A stretch of 64,000 nucleotides of DNA from Venturia oleaginea (taxonomy: Eukaryota > Ascomycota > Dothideomycetes > Venturiales > Venturiaceae). Below, in pieces: positions 30,560 to 42,291 of this stretch (positions are counted from its first letter, which is position 1; the number at the start of each line of letters is the position of its first letter). The stretch is from assembly GCA_013176395.1 (NCBI GenBank), contig JABMLP010000009.1:1612001-1676000 (forward strand), given 5' to 3'. The notes beneath the pieces are model-generated. The model worked only from the letters and a program-made list of their open reading frames with translations. It made no database searches and was not told the DNA's origin. Made by a program: the position numbers and the translations under genes.

Positions 30560-31865
30560 ATGGCTGTCGAAGGCACAAGGCGGATGTCCCTTGGTGGCAT
30601 ACCTCTCAGCTATCTTTCCCTAGCCACGGTACGAACTGAGCCATTCGTTTGCGAAATCACCTACTGACACTTTCTCAGCTGGCTGTTCAAAATGCCGCGC
30701 TTATTTTGGTCCGCAACGCTTCTCCGTCCAACGGCCGCAATCCTGTGTCTAACGCCCTCGCAGGTTATGCATTACTCGAGGATAATGCCCTTGGTGAATG
30801 GGCAACGATACTACACTTCAACCGCCGTGTTCCTCAATGAAGTTCTCAAACTCGCCATTGCGCTTGTCGTGGCGCTATACGACACAGCCGGCAACATGGG
30901 CCCGAACATCACCTCCGCAGAGCTCGTCTCTACCCTATACACTCAAGTTTTCTCCTCGGACAGTTGGAAACTCGCTATTCCGGCAGCTCTATACACGTTC
31001 CAGAACTCGCTCCAGTACATTGCTGTGAGCAATCTCGATGCCGCGACGTTCCAGGTCACATACCAGCTGAAGATCCTCACGACCGCGATATTTAGCGTCA
31101 CAATGTTGAAGAGATCCTTGACAGTCAAGAAATGGATATCGTTGGTTCTGCTTATGGCTGGTGTGGCAATAGTGCAGATACCTGTAGGCACAAGCTCAAC
31201 AGATACCAACGACAAAGTTGCACGTGATGCGAAGCACCCGGAAATGAACAAGGCGGTAGGCATGGTTGCTGTGATTGTTGCATGCGCCATCTCCGGACTT
31301 GCAGGCGTCTATTTTGAGAAGGTGCTCAAAGACAGTACCCAGGTCACCCTCTGGGTTCGCAACGTTCAACTCTCATTTTACTCGCTCTTCCCAGCGCTGT
31401 TCATTGGTGTCATTTTCAAAGACGGAGCCAATATCTCAAGAGATGGATTTTTCGTTGGCTACAACTGGGTCGTGTGGACTGCAATTACGTTCCAAGCATG
31501 CGGTGGGCTTTTGGTTGCCCTTGTGGTCAACTATGCGGACAATATTGCGAAGAACTTTGCGACCAGTATCAGTATCATTATTAGCTTCTTCGCAAGCGTC
31601 TGGCTGTTCAACTTTGCCATCACCCCTAATGCGAGTATTTCGGCTTGAAATTCTTGTGGGCTCTTTGGCTAATGAAATGTAGTTCCTGGCCGGCATGGTC
31701 GTGGTTTTGTACGCTACCTATCTTTACAGTGCTCCTGATCGCCGACCATCGATGCCCGCAGAGCCTGAACGGGAATATCAAGAGCCAAACGGAGAAAATG
31801 ACGAGGAGAGCAGATTCTACGACAGCGAACGAACCCCTGCACTGGCAGAGAAAGGATCTCATTGA
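30560..31865 (+). CDS. UDP-galactose/nucleotide-sugar transporter (SLC35A family)
   Basis: Exons 30560-30628, 30679-30708, 30764-31630 and 31683-31865 give 382 aa. The product is a multi-span membrane protein with family hallmarks: LAVQNAALIL joined to VMHYSRIMP, TSTAVFLNEVLKLAIAL, YTFQNSLQYIAVSNLDAATFQ, TYQLKILTTAIFS, GLAGVYFEKVLK, LWVRNVQLSFYS and GGLLVALVVNYADNI. These transporters exchange UDP-galactose (or UDP-GlcNAc) for UMP across the Golgi membrane. The tail is short, hydrophilic and acidic, and cytosolic. The 30-nt exon 2 is needed to restore ILVMHYSR. The last intron starts with GC (GCGAGT...TGTAG, 31631-31682) and is the only phase-0 solution joining FAITPN to FLAGMVVVLYATY. Galactose is most likely from similarity to Gms1-type proteins. 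Confidence 0.9.
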
Positions 31866-32314
31866 GGATAATGGAATATGTGAGCCATTACATCGTCCAA
31901 ATAAGACATAGTACGGCAGGTCACCTGGTTTTTAATCGCTATCATTTTCTTATAGAGAGTCGAGAAGAAATTTCCACGCGCTAGGTTGGAAACTTTCAAG
32001 AAATCTACTTTGGACTTTTCGCCCTATGCAGTGTATTCTACAGGTCGGATACCTTTGATCAGGGTTTGGAGTAATGATGACTGGACGGAGTTTATGGGGG
32101 CATCACGCATGTCGCCTTGGAACGCTGCATAACCGGTCTCGATGAAGACCTGGATGGAAGAGCAGAAGATTGTGTACGATTAACATAGCATTTGTAGGTG
32201 TTATTGCAGGATCCTACCTGAGGAAGAGTAAAGTAGCTGTGCTCCTACTTCAAAAAGGTGTGCCTTCCCAAAATGGAAGCCACCACTCATGATTCTCGCC
32301 ACCTCGATTTCTCT
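31866..32314. other. Intergenic
   Basis: 3' flank of the transporter gene. Nothing recognised. Confidence 0.4.
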
Positions 32315-32433
32315 CCTCCATCACCTCCATCCCATCACCTCCATCACCTCCATCACCTCCATCACCTCCATCACCTCCATCACCTCCATCACCTCCATCA
32401 CCTCCATCACCTCACCTCACCTCACCTCACCTC
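32315..32433. repeat. 9-bp microsatellite (about ten CATCACCTC units) plus a CTCAC run
   Basis: Nearly perfect 9-bp units from 32315 to about 32411, followed by five short CTCAC units to 32433. Strongly C-rich strand. No stops in some frames, but not part of any supported gene. Confidence 0.95.
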
Positions 32434-32990
32434 ATAACATGTGTTCATAATTGTTAACTTGCTTTGAATTCCGCAGCTACCTCCCACATGACGGCAACGT
32501 GATGGACGTCCATCTTTTTTCTCTTCTGGATGATATCGCGGAGACGGCAAACGGCGGTGCCAGTGGCTATGCTGATGGCACTGCGAGCCGCTTGGGTGAT
32601 CAAAATCTGCTAGATGATGAGTTCTATGTCTCCCAGCAGCCGGCACAAATTCTTCGCGGCGGTGACAATTTCATAGAGCAGAGAGGAGACGAACGCAGAT
32701 GTGCTGATGAAGAAAAATATCAAGAGCCACAAGGTGAGCAGGTTCAGCGTACGGTATTTCTACGTCCAAAGCGTGATACTGATATCTTTGAGAAGAGAGC
32801 AAACACTTCCAAGCTCAAGGCACTCGCGTCGTACCTGGTTTGAGCCGTCTTACTGTGCCGTCAAATATTTCTCGCCAGGCCGTTTCAAGCATGCGTCCGC
32901 TACAATTGCACCAGCAACGAATCAAGAACGGGTATATGAACAATGGTAAATGTCTTTGATACGATCCTCACATCGTCACCGCCACTGACC
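32434..32990. other. Region upstream of HFM1; an interrupted hydrophobic frame on the minus strand
   Basis: On the minus strand one frame reads LNLLTLWLLIFFFISTSAF and continues VSSLLYEIVTAAKNLCRLLG, then TAG, then QILITQAARSAISIATG and WEVAAEF. Another TAG lies upstream of it. It could be the remnant of a small membrane protein, but I recognise no family. The plus strand has an acidic 131-codon frame (32451-32843) without motifs. A possible extra first exon of HFM1 lies at 32891-32945. Confidence 0.3.
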
Positions 32991-35900
32991 ATGCAAGATC
33001 TCGACCAGCTACGGCCATCCCAATTCATTCTCTGTCAGTGGTCCTTTTCCTAGTCACCAGACATGCGCTAACCAGACAACAGCTCAATACAGCTTCAATG
33101 GACCAATTCAGCAACCCATGAGTTCGCCACCTGTTTCTGGACTTCCTTCCAGCCCCACATTCAAAGCCAGCCAGAGGCGACACGATCATCGTGCAGGCCA
33201 GCTACGATCCCAGCACTCTTATGAAGACCCGGCAGGCTCTCCAGAGCTCAGCAAAAACTCGAACGGAAATTCCATTGCTTTGCCTCATGCACCACGGCTG
33301 GTACAAGGCATTGAGATTCGCTCTACGCATGAGCTGCCTGATCGATTTCGCTCTATCTTCTGCTTCCCCAACTTCAATGCCGTGCAATCGAAATGCTTTG
33401 ATGCCATCTACCGAAGCAACGATAATTTCGTTCTCTCTTCTCCCACTGGAAGCGGCAAAACGGTCGCCTTCGAGCTTGCCATATGCCGTCTCATCAATGG
33501 TTTCTCAGGCGGTGATTTCAAGATTGTCTACCAGGCTCCAACTAAATCCCTCTGCTCCGAACGACAACGCGACTGGTTGGAGAAATTCCGCCCATTTGGC
33601 TTAGAATGTGCAGAGCTCACTGGCGATACAGACTTGTCGCAAATGAAAAATGTTCAAAACGCATCCATCATAGTGACCACGCCAGAGAAGTGGGACAGCA
33701 TGACGAGAAAGTGGAAAGATCACATCAAGTTGATGAAGATGATTAAGCTATTTCTCATTGACGAAGTTCACATGTTGAAAGAAGAACGAGGAGCTGTGCT
33801 GGAGGTTGTCGTCTCAAGAATGAAATCCATCGGATCTGACGTGCGCTTTGTTGCCCTCTCTGCATCTATTCCGAACTCTGATGACATTGCATCATGGCTG
33901 GGCAAGAATCCCATGGCTTCACAAGTACCTGCAGTTCGCGAAGTCTTCGGCGAAGAGTTCCGACCGGTCAAGCTTCAGAAACATGTGGTGGGTTATAATA
34001 CACATAGCAATGATTTTGCATTCGAAAAGGCTCTGGATTCAAAGTCTGTGGTTCCTGTGCAGTATGATCTTGTTCATACTGACCTCTTTTAGGCTACCAG
34101 ATGTTATTGCCAAGTACTCCCATAGGAAACCCATGATGGTGTTCTGTGCTACTCGAAGATCTGTCGAGGCAACAGCTCAGATGCTTGCGACTTGGTGGTC
34201 CAAAAAGTCTCCGAAGGAAAGGTACTGGGAAGGGTCGCGGAGACATGTGGCTGTCGAGGATAGAATCCTGAAAGGTTTGTTTTCACATAGATGCTGAGAT
34301 ATTGTTGCTAACTTTTTCCAGGCTGCATCTCGGCTGCAGTTGGCTTTCATCACGCCGGTCTTGGTCAGGATGATCGGCTTGCTGTCGAGAGAGGCTTTTT
34401 GGACGGCGATATTAATGTGATATGTTGTACAAGCACGCTTGCAGTTGGTGTAAATCTTCCATGCCACTTTGTTGTCATCAAGAATACGTGTGCATACACC
34501 AATGAAGGTATGAAAGAGTATTCTGACCTTGAAGTCATGCAAATGCTCGGTCGTGCCGGAAGACCACAGTTCGACAGCACTGCCATTGCTGTCATTATGA
34601 CCAGGCAAGAAAAGGTCAAGAAATACGAGAAGATGGTGTCAGGTCAAGAGATCTTGGAGAGCTGGTACGTCCTCCTTAATGGTAATAAGCATGCCGCTAA
34701 CCACTGCACAGTCTGCACCGAAATCTGATCGATCATTTGGTAAGCCTCTCCCAGACTTGTTCCTCATCCAATGCTTATGCCTACCCTAGAACGCGGAAAT
34801 CGTCCTGGGCACAGTGACCAATCTCTCTTCCGCCAAAAAGTGGTTGAGCGGTACCTTTCTTTACGTTCGGCTACGTGAGCACCCTGAGCACTATCGAATT
34901 GATGGCGACAATGGCGAAAGCCGTCTTGAAGAGCGCCTTGAACGCATTGCTTCTCGAGACATTGATCTTTTGCGTGAAAGTCATTTCGCTCGCAGCAACG
35001 ACGGTGACACCAGGCTCTTGTCAACAGACTTTGGCGAAGCGATGGCAAGATACTGTGTCCACTTTGAGACTGCAAAACGTTTTCTCGAACTTCCACCGAA
35101 GGCCAAGATGTCTGAAATGGTAGGCCAACATGATCGATGTGCGAGTCTGTATCAACCACTGATCTGTCTCAGCTCTCAGCGCTCGCGCAAGCGAAAGAAT
35201 TCAAGGAAATCCGGTTTCGAAGAAGCGAGAAATCGTGTTACAAAGAGATGAACAAATCAACTTCGATCAAATTCATGATTCCGGTCAACCTTGATCTCCC
35301 GGCCCACAAGGTTTCACTCATAATCCAGTCCCAGCTTGGAGGCGTTGAATTCCCCACAGATGACAAGACTGCAAGCGCGAAGTTTCAGTTTTCTACTGAC
35401 ATCAATCTTGTATTTCAGCACATTAATCGCCTGGTTCGTTGTATTGTGGACTTTAGCCTGTACCGAGAGGATTCTATTGCACTTCGTAATTCCTTGGCCC
35501 TGTGCCGAAGCCTGGGAGCTAGATGCTGGGACGACTCTCCGCTCCAGCTTCGGCAGCTCGAGAGAATTGGCGTAGTGGGAGTCCGAAAACTTGTGAACGC
35601 TGGCGTCAAGTGTATCGAGGAGCTGGAAACTACGGAGCCACATCGAATCGAGGCCATTCTTAAGCGTGCTCCGCCTTTTGGCTTGCAGGTTGTGGATAGT
35701 GCGAAGGCGTTCCCAAAACCTCGAGTGTCGGTTCAAATGGTTGGCAGCCCGGTATGAGCTCCAGTCGTTAAGTATGTAAACAACCACTGATAAGGGCCAC
35801 AGATCATAAAAGCAGGTCAAGGGGTTACCGTCAATGTGAAGGCCGAAATCGGCTTTGTCAACGAGAAGCCGCCGGTCATCTTCCAGAAGAGGGCTGTATA

Positions 35901-37694
35901 TGTTGTGTTCCTTGCTGAAACATCAGATGGACACAAGGTCGAGTTTCGTCGCATAAGGTAAAGGACGATTGATACTCGCTATCGACCAACTCTGACCTCA
36001 GGTAGCGCAAAAAAGTTGAACCAGGGTACTGATATCAAATTTTCGGTCATGTTGACAGATCCTACGCAGGCAATCGCCTGTCATATCAGCTGCGATGAAT
36101 TTGGTACGCCCCACTTCACAGTTTCCACGCCTTTACTGATGTGCAAACAGCCGGCACTCTTCGTACCGCGACGCTCGTACCCAAGCTTCCCAAGGGCATA
36201 AACTGGCCGAAATCAAAGACAAAGGAAACCCCTCTTCTCTCCATTCGGCCTGCATCCAACTCGGCTAAACGACGCAGCGAGACACCACGTGCCATCCAAG
36301 GCCATCGCCGTCTGAAAGATGATGAATTTGGAGATGGAGATCTCGAAGATCAAGATCTTTTGGCAGCGATGGTTGATGAGTTTGAGGACGAGTTTAAGCA
36401 CATCGATGATTATGGCAACGATAACGATGGCACTATGGTCAAAAACACGAAAAAGCTCGCCAAAATTGTTTCAGACAGCCAAACTCAAAATGATTGGGAG
36501 CCAAAAAAGATGGCAAATAATAAATGGTCTTGTAACCACCGATGCAAAAACCGATCTGGTTGTAAGCATATATGCTGCCGTGAAGGCCTGGACAAGCCTC
36601 CCAAAGCCCCCAAGAAGTTTGCAGGAGGAGACAAGAACGATGCACCCGGTTCCACACAGCAGCAAAAGATACTCGCTAAAGGACAGACCACGTTGAGCTT
36701 GAGCAAGTCCGCAAATGCCAAAAACACGACGTCTGCTGCAGGATCTGATGTGGCACAGGTTGATCTGACTCAGGAACCGAAGAAGGCGCTTTCCCGTGTT
36801 CTTGGAGAAACGAAGCGGTTGGAGAAGCTGCACTCGAACACGATGGGAGATCGAGCAGTAACCACGCCAACGTTTCTTCGACACAATATCACACCCCCCC
36901 AGCCGACTGCATCCAGATCGCGTCTATCTTTCATGCCAGAGCATGACCATGGCCATGATGACCGCCGCGACATCACCAGTGAATATGGTGAAAGCTGGCC
37001 AGGTTCTGACCTGCCAGATCTCGATATGCTCACTGAAAATACCAAACACAGCACACAGTACCGAAATAACCAGCTCACTCATCAGATCAATGACGACTTC
37101 GATGCAGCTGGTGATTTCGAAAACTATGACGATAGCGACAGCCTTATGAATGAGGCTATAGTCGGTCTTGCAGACTCCCAAGAACTTGAACGGCAAACCG
37201 GCCGTGCTCCTACTCGTCCAACCCGTGTCGTGGGATCAGACGATGATGACATCATGGCTGCACTAGAGGATTCGTTGGAGGATACTTCGGCGACTGTTAT
37301 GCCTGGCATTCCGAAACCTTTCCGCAAGATCTCAAGAGAAATTTCATACCCTGTCGAAAGCCCAATCCATGCACCACCAAGCCCTACTCACAAGCGCCAT
37401 CGTGTAGGACTCTTCATTGACACAAGCAGTGACTTATTCGTTACACCGGGCTCAACATTGCATCGTCCAGAACACTCAATAAATGATGGCGATGGCGAGC
37501 CTTCTCGCAAGAAAGTGAAGACAGCAGCTGTTGCAGACAGGTATAACGATTTGAATGATAACCCTACTTCGTCCATTGACCATGCCGAAATCGAGATAGG
37601 AGGACAAGATGAAGAGCAGGACGTCAAGGTAAAGAGAGAGGAGATTGATGCATGGTTTATGCAAGAATTTGGGCAATATGTTGAGTTTACTTGA
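32991..37694 (+). CDS. ATP-dependent DNA helicase HFM1/MER3 (meiotic crossover)
   Basis: Coding exons: 32991-33033, 33083-34043, 34093-34274, 34322-34664, 34712-34739, 34790-35119, 35173-35751, 35803-35957, 36006-36103 and 36151-37694; all phases agree. Ski2-like helicase motifs: SPTGSGKT (about 33440), IDEVH (about 33756), LSASIPN, FHHAGL, STLAVGVNLP and QMLGRAGRPQFDS. A winged-helix region and Sec63 domain follow (LSALAQAKEFKEIRFR, ERIGVVGVRKLVNAGVK). The long C-terminal tail carries the HFM1-type zinc finger CNHRCKNRSGCKHICC and acidic patches. Mer3/HFM1 unwinds and stabilises recombination intermediates for interfering crossovers in meiosis. The tail is unusually long (over 500 residues after Sec63) and low in complexity. 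The start is uncertain: ATG 33118 is in frame, and an exon at 32891-32945 could add residues if spliced at 32998. Confidence 0.9.
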
Positions 37695-38114
37695 TGAATT
37701 TTTCATTCATTTAGCAACTATTTGGAAGAGAGAAAAACTGTATGCCGAAGGCTGACGACAGCCACGTTTCTCAAGCCACGTGGGTTTGATATGGGAGCAA
37801 AACGTATATTATTGCACATGATTTCCCATGTACCCTAATTTGCAGCTCAATCAAATTTTACTAGATGGCGTATTCAATTCTATACCAGGTTCAGGTCTCG
37901 TACATAAATGTCAACTAGCAATAGACTATGTGCTGAAATGAGAGGAATCACGACGATCAAGATCCAATTGTAGATTCCTGCAAGGCCAAAGGCTAGCCTC
38001 GAGCTCGAGCAGGCCCCACTTAAAGAAACAGGCACCAAGCTGACATCTACTATTTCTCAGAATGAAGTTGGTACCTTCTCCTAAGACCAGCATCTCCGTT
38101 CTTCTAGCAAAAAG
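37695..38114. other. Intergenic between HFM1 and the hydrolase
   Basis: Nothing recognised on either strand. Confidence 0.4.
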
Positions 38115-38936
38115 ATGTCATCCCCAACAGAACTATTCTACACAAGCCACTCCCCACCCGTTCCCTCCACGCAACCCCCCATAATCTTCCTCCACGGCCT
38201 CGAAACGAGTAGCCTTGAGTACACACATGTCATCCCCTTCCTCTCCGGCGACTACGAAATCTACCTCGTCGACCTACCAGGCCACTCGGGCTCAAAACAA
38301 ATCCCCTTCACCATGGACAACGCCACACACGGCCTCGCCCACCTCATCACGACCAAGATCCCAGGAGGCAAAGCCCACATCGTCGGACTCTCCCTCGGCG
38401 GATTCGTCGGTCTCGCACTCGCGCAACGCCATCCACAAATGGTGCTTAGTCTATTCTGCACGGGGTGTGCGCCTTTCACCGGGGCGTGGAAATGGATCTT
38501 GGGCAGGGCTTCTTGGGTGGTAGCGGTTCTTCAGTTGGGGGTGAATTTTCTTCTGCCGGTTAGTGAGGGGATGTTTTGGGCGCCTATTGGGGTTGAGCCG
38601 TTGCCTGCGCTTAGGGAGGTTATGAGGGGGAATGCGGGGTTTGGGTTGCTGGTTGCTGGGTACGGGGCTTGTTGTGATTTTGGGGTTGGGGAGTTGGCGG
38701 GGGTTTTGGGGGTGAGGGTTGCGATTGTTGCTGGGGGGAGGAGGGATGGTGTTGAGGGGACTAGGGAGGCTGGACGGGTTTTGAGGGGGGGTGGGAGGGG
38801 GGGTGGGTGTAGGGCGTTTGTGGTTAGGGAGGCGGTGCATTTGTGGGATTTGCAGCTTCCGGAGCTCTTTGCTGGGGGGGTTAGGGCGTGGGTTGAGGGG
38901 AGGGAAATGCCGGGGGAGTTTGAGGTGTTGGAATGA
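38115..38936 (+). CDS. Alpha/beta-fold hydrolase (273 aa)
   Basis: Single exon. The oxyanion segment is IIFLHGLETSS. The nucleophile elbow is GLSLGG (G-x-S-x-G), the catalytic acid probably the Asp in VAGGRRDGVEG, and the catalytic His in VHLWDLQLPELFA. No signal peptide, so probably cytosolic. Substrate unknown; esterase, peptidase-like or thioesterase activities are all possible in this fold. The ATG at 38115 follows AAAAAG and gives the usual short N-terminus before the first strand. Base composition flips inside the gene: the first 340 bases are C-rich and the rest is very G-rich on the same strand, giving a run of Gly/Arg/Val codons (GGGRGGGCR). Confidence 0.85.
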   Translation: MSSPTELFYTSHSPPVPSTQPPIIFLHGLETSSLEYTHVIPFLSGDYEIYLVDLPGHSGSKQIPFTMDNATHGLAHLITTKIPGGKAHIVGLSLGGFVGLALAQRHPQMVLSLFCTGCAPFTGAWKWILGRASWVVAVLQLGVNFLLPVSEGMFWAPIGVEPLPALREVMRGNAGFGLLVAGYGACCDFGVGELAGVLGVRVAIVAGGRRDGVEGTREAGRVLRGGGRGGGCRAFVVREAVHLWDLQLPELFAGGVRAWVEGREMPGEFEVLE

Positions 38937-40041
38937 TGAGGGTGTGGTTGTGTGGTCCTGTTTTCGAGAGAATAGAATGGAGCCATTACTAACAGATTGG
39001 GAGAATAGAAATGCTGGAAATTGCTCTCGATTTGGGTATTTTCGAAAAGATGGTTAGATGAGAAGGGCATGCCATTCAGCTCAGCTCCAATAAGTGTCCT
39101 GCATGAAGGATTTCACAGTCTGTCCAGTCTGGCGCGGTGAATTCGGAAAGTGGTGATGGTGGAGGACCTTGGTTGATGAAATGGGAACGGGTGATGGATT
39201 TTTGAGATGCATCGTAATGGCCGATCCGAGGTGATTTGGAATGAGGATCAACGTAAGACGCATAGTTGGTCAGAGCCGTGTCTCTCAACAGCCATTTTGC
39301 AGCGATTGTTATCATGCAACATTTTGTCTTCTTCCAACTTCCTCTGGAATGATGAAAAGGGCGATGAAAACGTGACCTAAGCGCCCCTAAACTGGTGGCG
39401 CAAATGACGATTTTGACCGCATCTGGACTCCACACCATTTCCATGACAACTTACACTACTCTTCTGACACCATCTATCACAATACGGGTACTGAAAAGAA
39501 AACATTCATCACGCCCATCTTGATCTTGAATCCAAAGAATTCTCACCGCTCAACCGAATCACGCCAATTTGCAACCTCTCACCGGACAAAGACTCCGCGA
39601 GCACGCTTAGAGAACTCAAACCCATCTAGATCCCAGCCGCTGACAACGTGCTTCGCTGAGTGGAAGTGGGACTCCTAGACGGTTCGCCTGAGCTAAAAAC
39701 CGTTCCTGCAAGTGTCTATACAACTTACCGCTTTCGGATCGACCTCTATTCTGGAAGGACGCCTCTTTCGTCAAATCTGGAATGCCGCCACCAGTCTGAT
39801 AAAGGAATTGGTCAGTACAAAGTTATTCCGCCATGATGCCATTGCATACCAATGCTGTGCGACCATACTAGTCGAATCGAACGTACAAATTTGAGTTTTG
39901 GCCGCAGAAGAAGGCTGGATGGAGGCTATAAAGGACCAATTGTGCACCATCCTTCTGTTTTCCCATCAGTCAACAATCAACAGCTCTTTCTACTGATCCA
40001 TCCTTTTTCAATCAATCAATCAACAAATCTAAACCATCAAC
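38937..40041. other. Intergenic
   Basis: About 1.1 kb. A 122-codon minus-strand frame (39076-39444) has no motif. The final 100 bp before 40042 is a C/A-rich 5' UTR of the Ser-rich protein gene. Confidence 0.4.
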
Positions 40042-40496
40042 ATGCAATTCCAACTCGTCGTCGTCGCTGCCCTCAGCGCCATTGCTGCTGCTCAAACCAC
40101 CACCACCGCTGCTTCAACCACCAACACCTCCAGCGCCAGCCGTTCCGCAAGCTCCCTCTCATCCTTGGCCAGCTCAACTGCTTCCGTCAGCTCCAGCCGC
40201 TCCAGCGCAAACTCATCCGCCAGCTCCGTCCTGAGCTCCATCGGCTCTGCCTCGGCTTCTAGCAGCAGGGCATCCGTAAGTCAATCCTAATATCATTCGG
40301 CTCTTTACTAACAGTATCGTCCTAGGCCACCGCAACCGGTTCATCCGCAGCCAGTAGCCTTGCTTCCTCGGCGAGCAGATTGAGCTCTTCATCTTCCAGC
40401 ATTGCGTCCTCAGTTTCCCGCGCTGGTGGTGCCGCTGCTACTGGTGTCCCAGCCCTCGGTGCTGCTGCCTTGATGGCCGTTGCCGGTCTCTTGTAA
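40042..40496 (+). CDS. Small Ser/Ala-rich GPI-anchored cell-wall protein
   Basis: Exons 40042-40275 and 40326-40496 give 134 aa. N-terminal signal peptide MQFQLVVVAALSAIAAAQ, then a low-complexity Ser/Ala/Thr region of about 90 residues likely to be O-mannosylated. The end is hydrophobic (GVPALGAAALMAVAGLL) after a small-residue stretch, as expected for GPI attachment. Proteins of this design sit in the fungal wall or plasma membrane and have no enzymatic domain. The intron 40276-40325 has GTAAGT, CTAAC and CCTAG. The 5' flank (CAATCAATC-rich leader) looks like that of a highly expressed secreted protein; that is inference. Confidence 0.87.
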
Positions 40497-41016
40497 ACAG
40501 GATGATGAGTTTGTGATCTTTTAGGCGAAGTAGATCATGGTGTGATGAGACGGGCTGTAGGAATAAAGATGATCGATCTGTAGGGCCAGTAATCCATAAT
40601 GCTTTCCACCATATGCTCTTGCATATGCTCTTGTGCTAGTTGTCGATAAAATGTATTCCTTTTGTCACCTCTCGTTCCTCATTCCAAAAAAAAAATCCAT
40701 TAGATTTCCACCGTCTGTTCTTGTGCCGTTTACCAGTACAATCCACTCTCCTTATGATGCAATGCACTCGCCTTCTCGATAGAATAACCACACCAATAAC
40801 AAAAAGCACCAAACATCACCGTTTAATCAAAGCATTCACGCTCCACCAAATCCATCAATCAATACCTCTCCACCATCACATGAACCCAAACAGCCAGATG
40901 AGCAAGGTCGAAGGGAAATACTTCCGAAACAACATACAATTTCAGACAATCTTACTGTCTCTCAAAATGGGGCAGAAAAGCCCAAAGAAATGGACAAAAA
41001 ACCGAGGCGTCAAGTT
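40497..41016. other. Intergenic
   Basis: 3' flanks of the Ser-rich gene and of the cyclase fragment. The open frame at 40640-41215 (+) is mostly antisense to the cyclase fragment and is not a gene. Confidence 0.4.
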
Positions 41017-41634
41017 TCAAAAAATGGCCAAGGCATTCGGTGGTGAACCTATCGAACCCGGAACATTGAGAGGAACCGATGTAAGAAGGAACGTCCACCT
41101 CTTACTTTCCGCACATTTTTCCGACAACGCTTTGAGATCCCAGAGTTCGCCGATGGGAACACCAAAGAGAGAGACGAAGTATTGGTGTAACACTATCGAA
41201 CTTGTCAATATATAATCCCTCCTGATGACCGGAAACAATCGTACCCAAGTCAGCAACAGAACTCTCCTTCCCATTGACGATGGGAAGGATGGCCTCAAAG
41301 GCAATAGCATCACCTGCAACAGCTGCGAAATGCTTGTTCCAGAACCATGCCGCTGACTCTTCCGTTCCCTCAACACCACAGGTTCGATGTGAGCCCATGG
41401 CTTCGGCTTGTTGCTGTGCGTTCATTGTGCTCAATGCCTCTGTGAACCCGGATCGGACAATGATGATGTTGCCTTGTTTGAACTCGACGCCTTCTACTCT
41501 CGCTACTGTTTCGAGCTCTTTCGTTGTGATTCTGTGAGCGTCGAAGGGGTTGTGTTTTATGCCATGTCTATCGGCCCAGGCCTTGTAGTCAATGAGGACG
41601 CCTCTTCCGACGAGACCACCGCTTTCGTGCCAGT
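41017..41634 (-). pseudogene. Cyclase-family (kynurenine formamidase-like) protein, C-terminal fragment
   Basis: Minus-strand exons 41634-41245 and 41192-41017 join in phase through a GTACGA...CGATAG intron. Residues WHESGGLVGRGVLIDYKAWA, FKQGNIIIVRSGFTEAL, AAWFWNKHFAAVAGDAIAFE, VLHQYFVSLFGVPIGELWDL and TSVPLNVPGSIGSPPNALAIF are the second half of fungal cyclase-fold hydrolases (PF04199 type). The exon opens at an acceptor-like TTCAACAG, but nothing upstream to about 42100 resembles the N-terminal half, including the metal-ligand region with H-x-G-T-H/D. The fragment has no suitable start codon near its 5' end, so I treat it as truncated. Confidence 0.65.
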
Positions 41635-42291
41635 CTGTTGAAGAAGTTAGATCTGTTTAGATCTGTGATATGTGTGGATTGATCTTTTGAAACTGGCGAT
41701 TTAGTGTTGGCAAAGACTTTCTTCCGCTCAGCCTGCCGTGGATGCTAACATTGGGGTCGGCACTAATGTCCAAGACAAGGTAGAGTTCCTCCATCCGGTT
41801 CGCTTAAGGTATTCCTCGAGAACTCTCAGCCTGGGACCAGTATCCGATCTTTTCACAAATTAGTGTACTGTATTCAGGGTGATTGTCGCTACCCAGGCCG
41901 AGTCCAGTACTTGTAACTCGTAGCAACAGAGAAGGCCGATATGTTGACAAAGCTGTTGCAGGCTATATTGTCGCGCCTGGGAGAACATGGGTAACGCGAC
42001 TTCAGTAGACAGCAGATGTAGACATGTTCACGCGTACCGTCACCGTGATAGAGGTGACTCTTTTGTGTATGAGATGTCTCGAGACGGGATGAGATAGTGT
42101 TGGCCATTGAGGTGGCGTATGATCAAGCCTGCCTGTCACTATCAACTTGAACGCCCCCCACCAAACCCATAACTTGAACCCCTCCATCTACGCCTCCTTC
42201 CCACCAGACCTCCGCATCATCACCAACAACATACAGATACAACCACTGCAAACCATACAGATAATTCCTTTATTCTTTACCAACCAACGAC
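41635..42291. other. Intergenic, upstream of ATG3
   Basis: No supported gene. The missing 5' part of the cyclase gene would be expected here and is not found. Confidence 0.45.

Noticed and set aside
32451..32843. 131-codon acidic plus-strand frame before HFM1
   Set aside because: No similarity to HFM1 N-termini and no in-phase splice path into the helicase exons that I could find.
38451..38840. Pro/Asn-rich minus-strand frame
   Set aside because: It is the antisense shadow of the G-rich half of the alpha/beta hydrolase, which has a complete catalytic triad.
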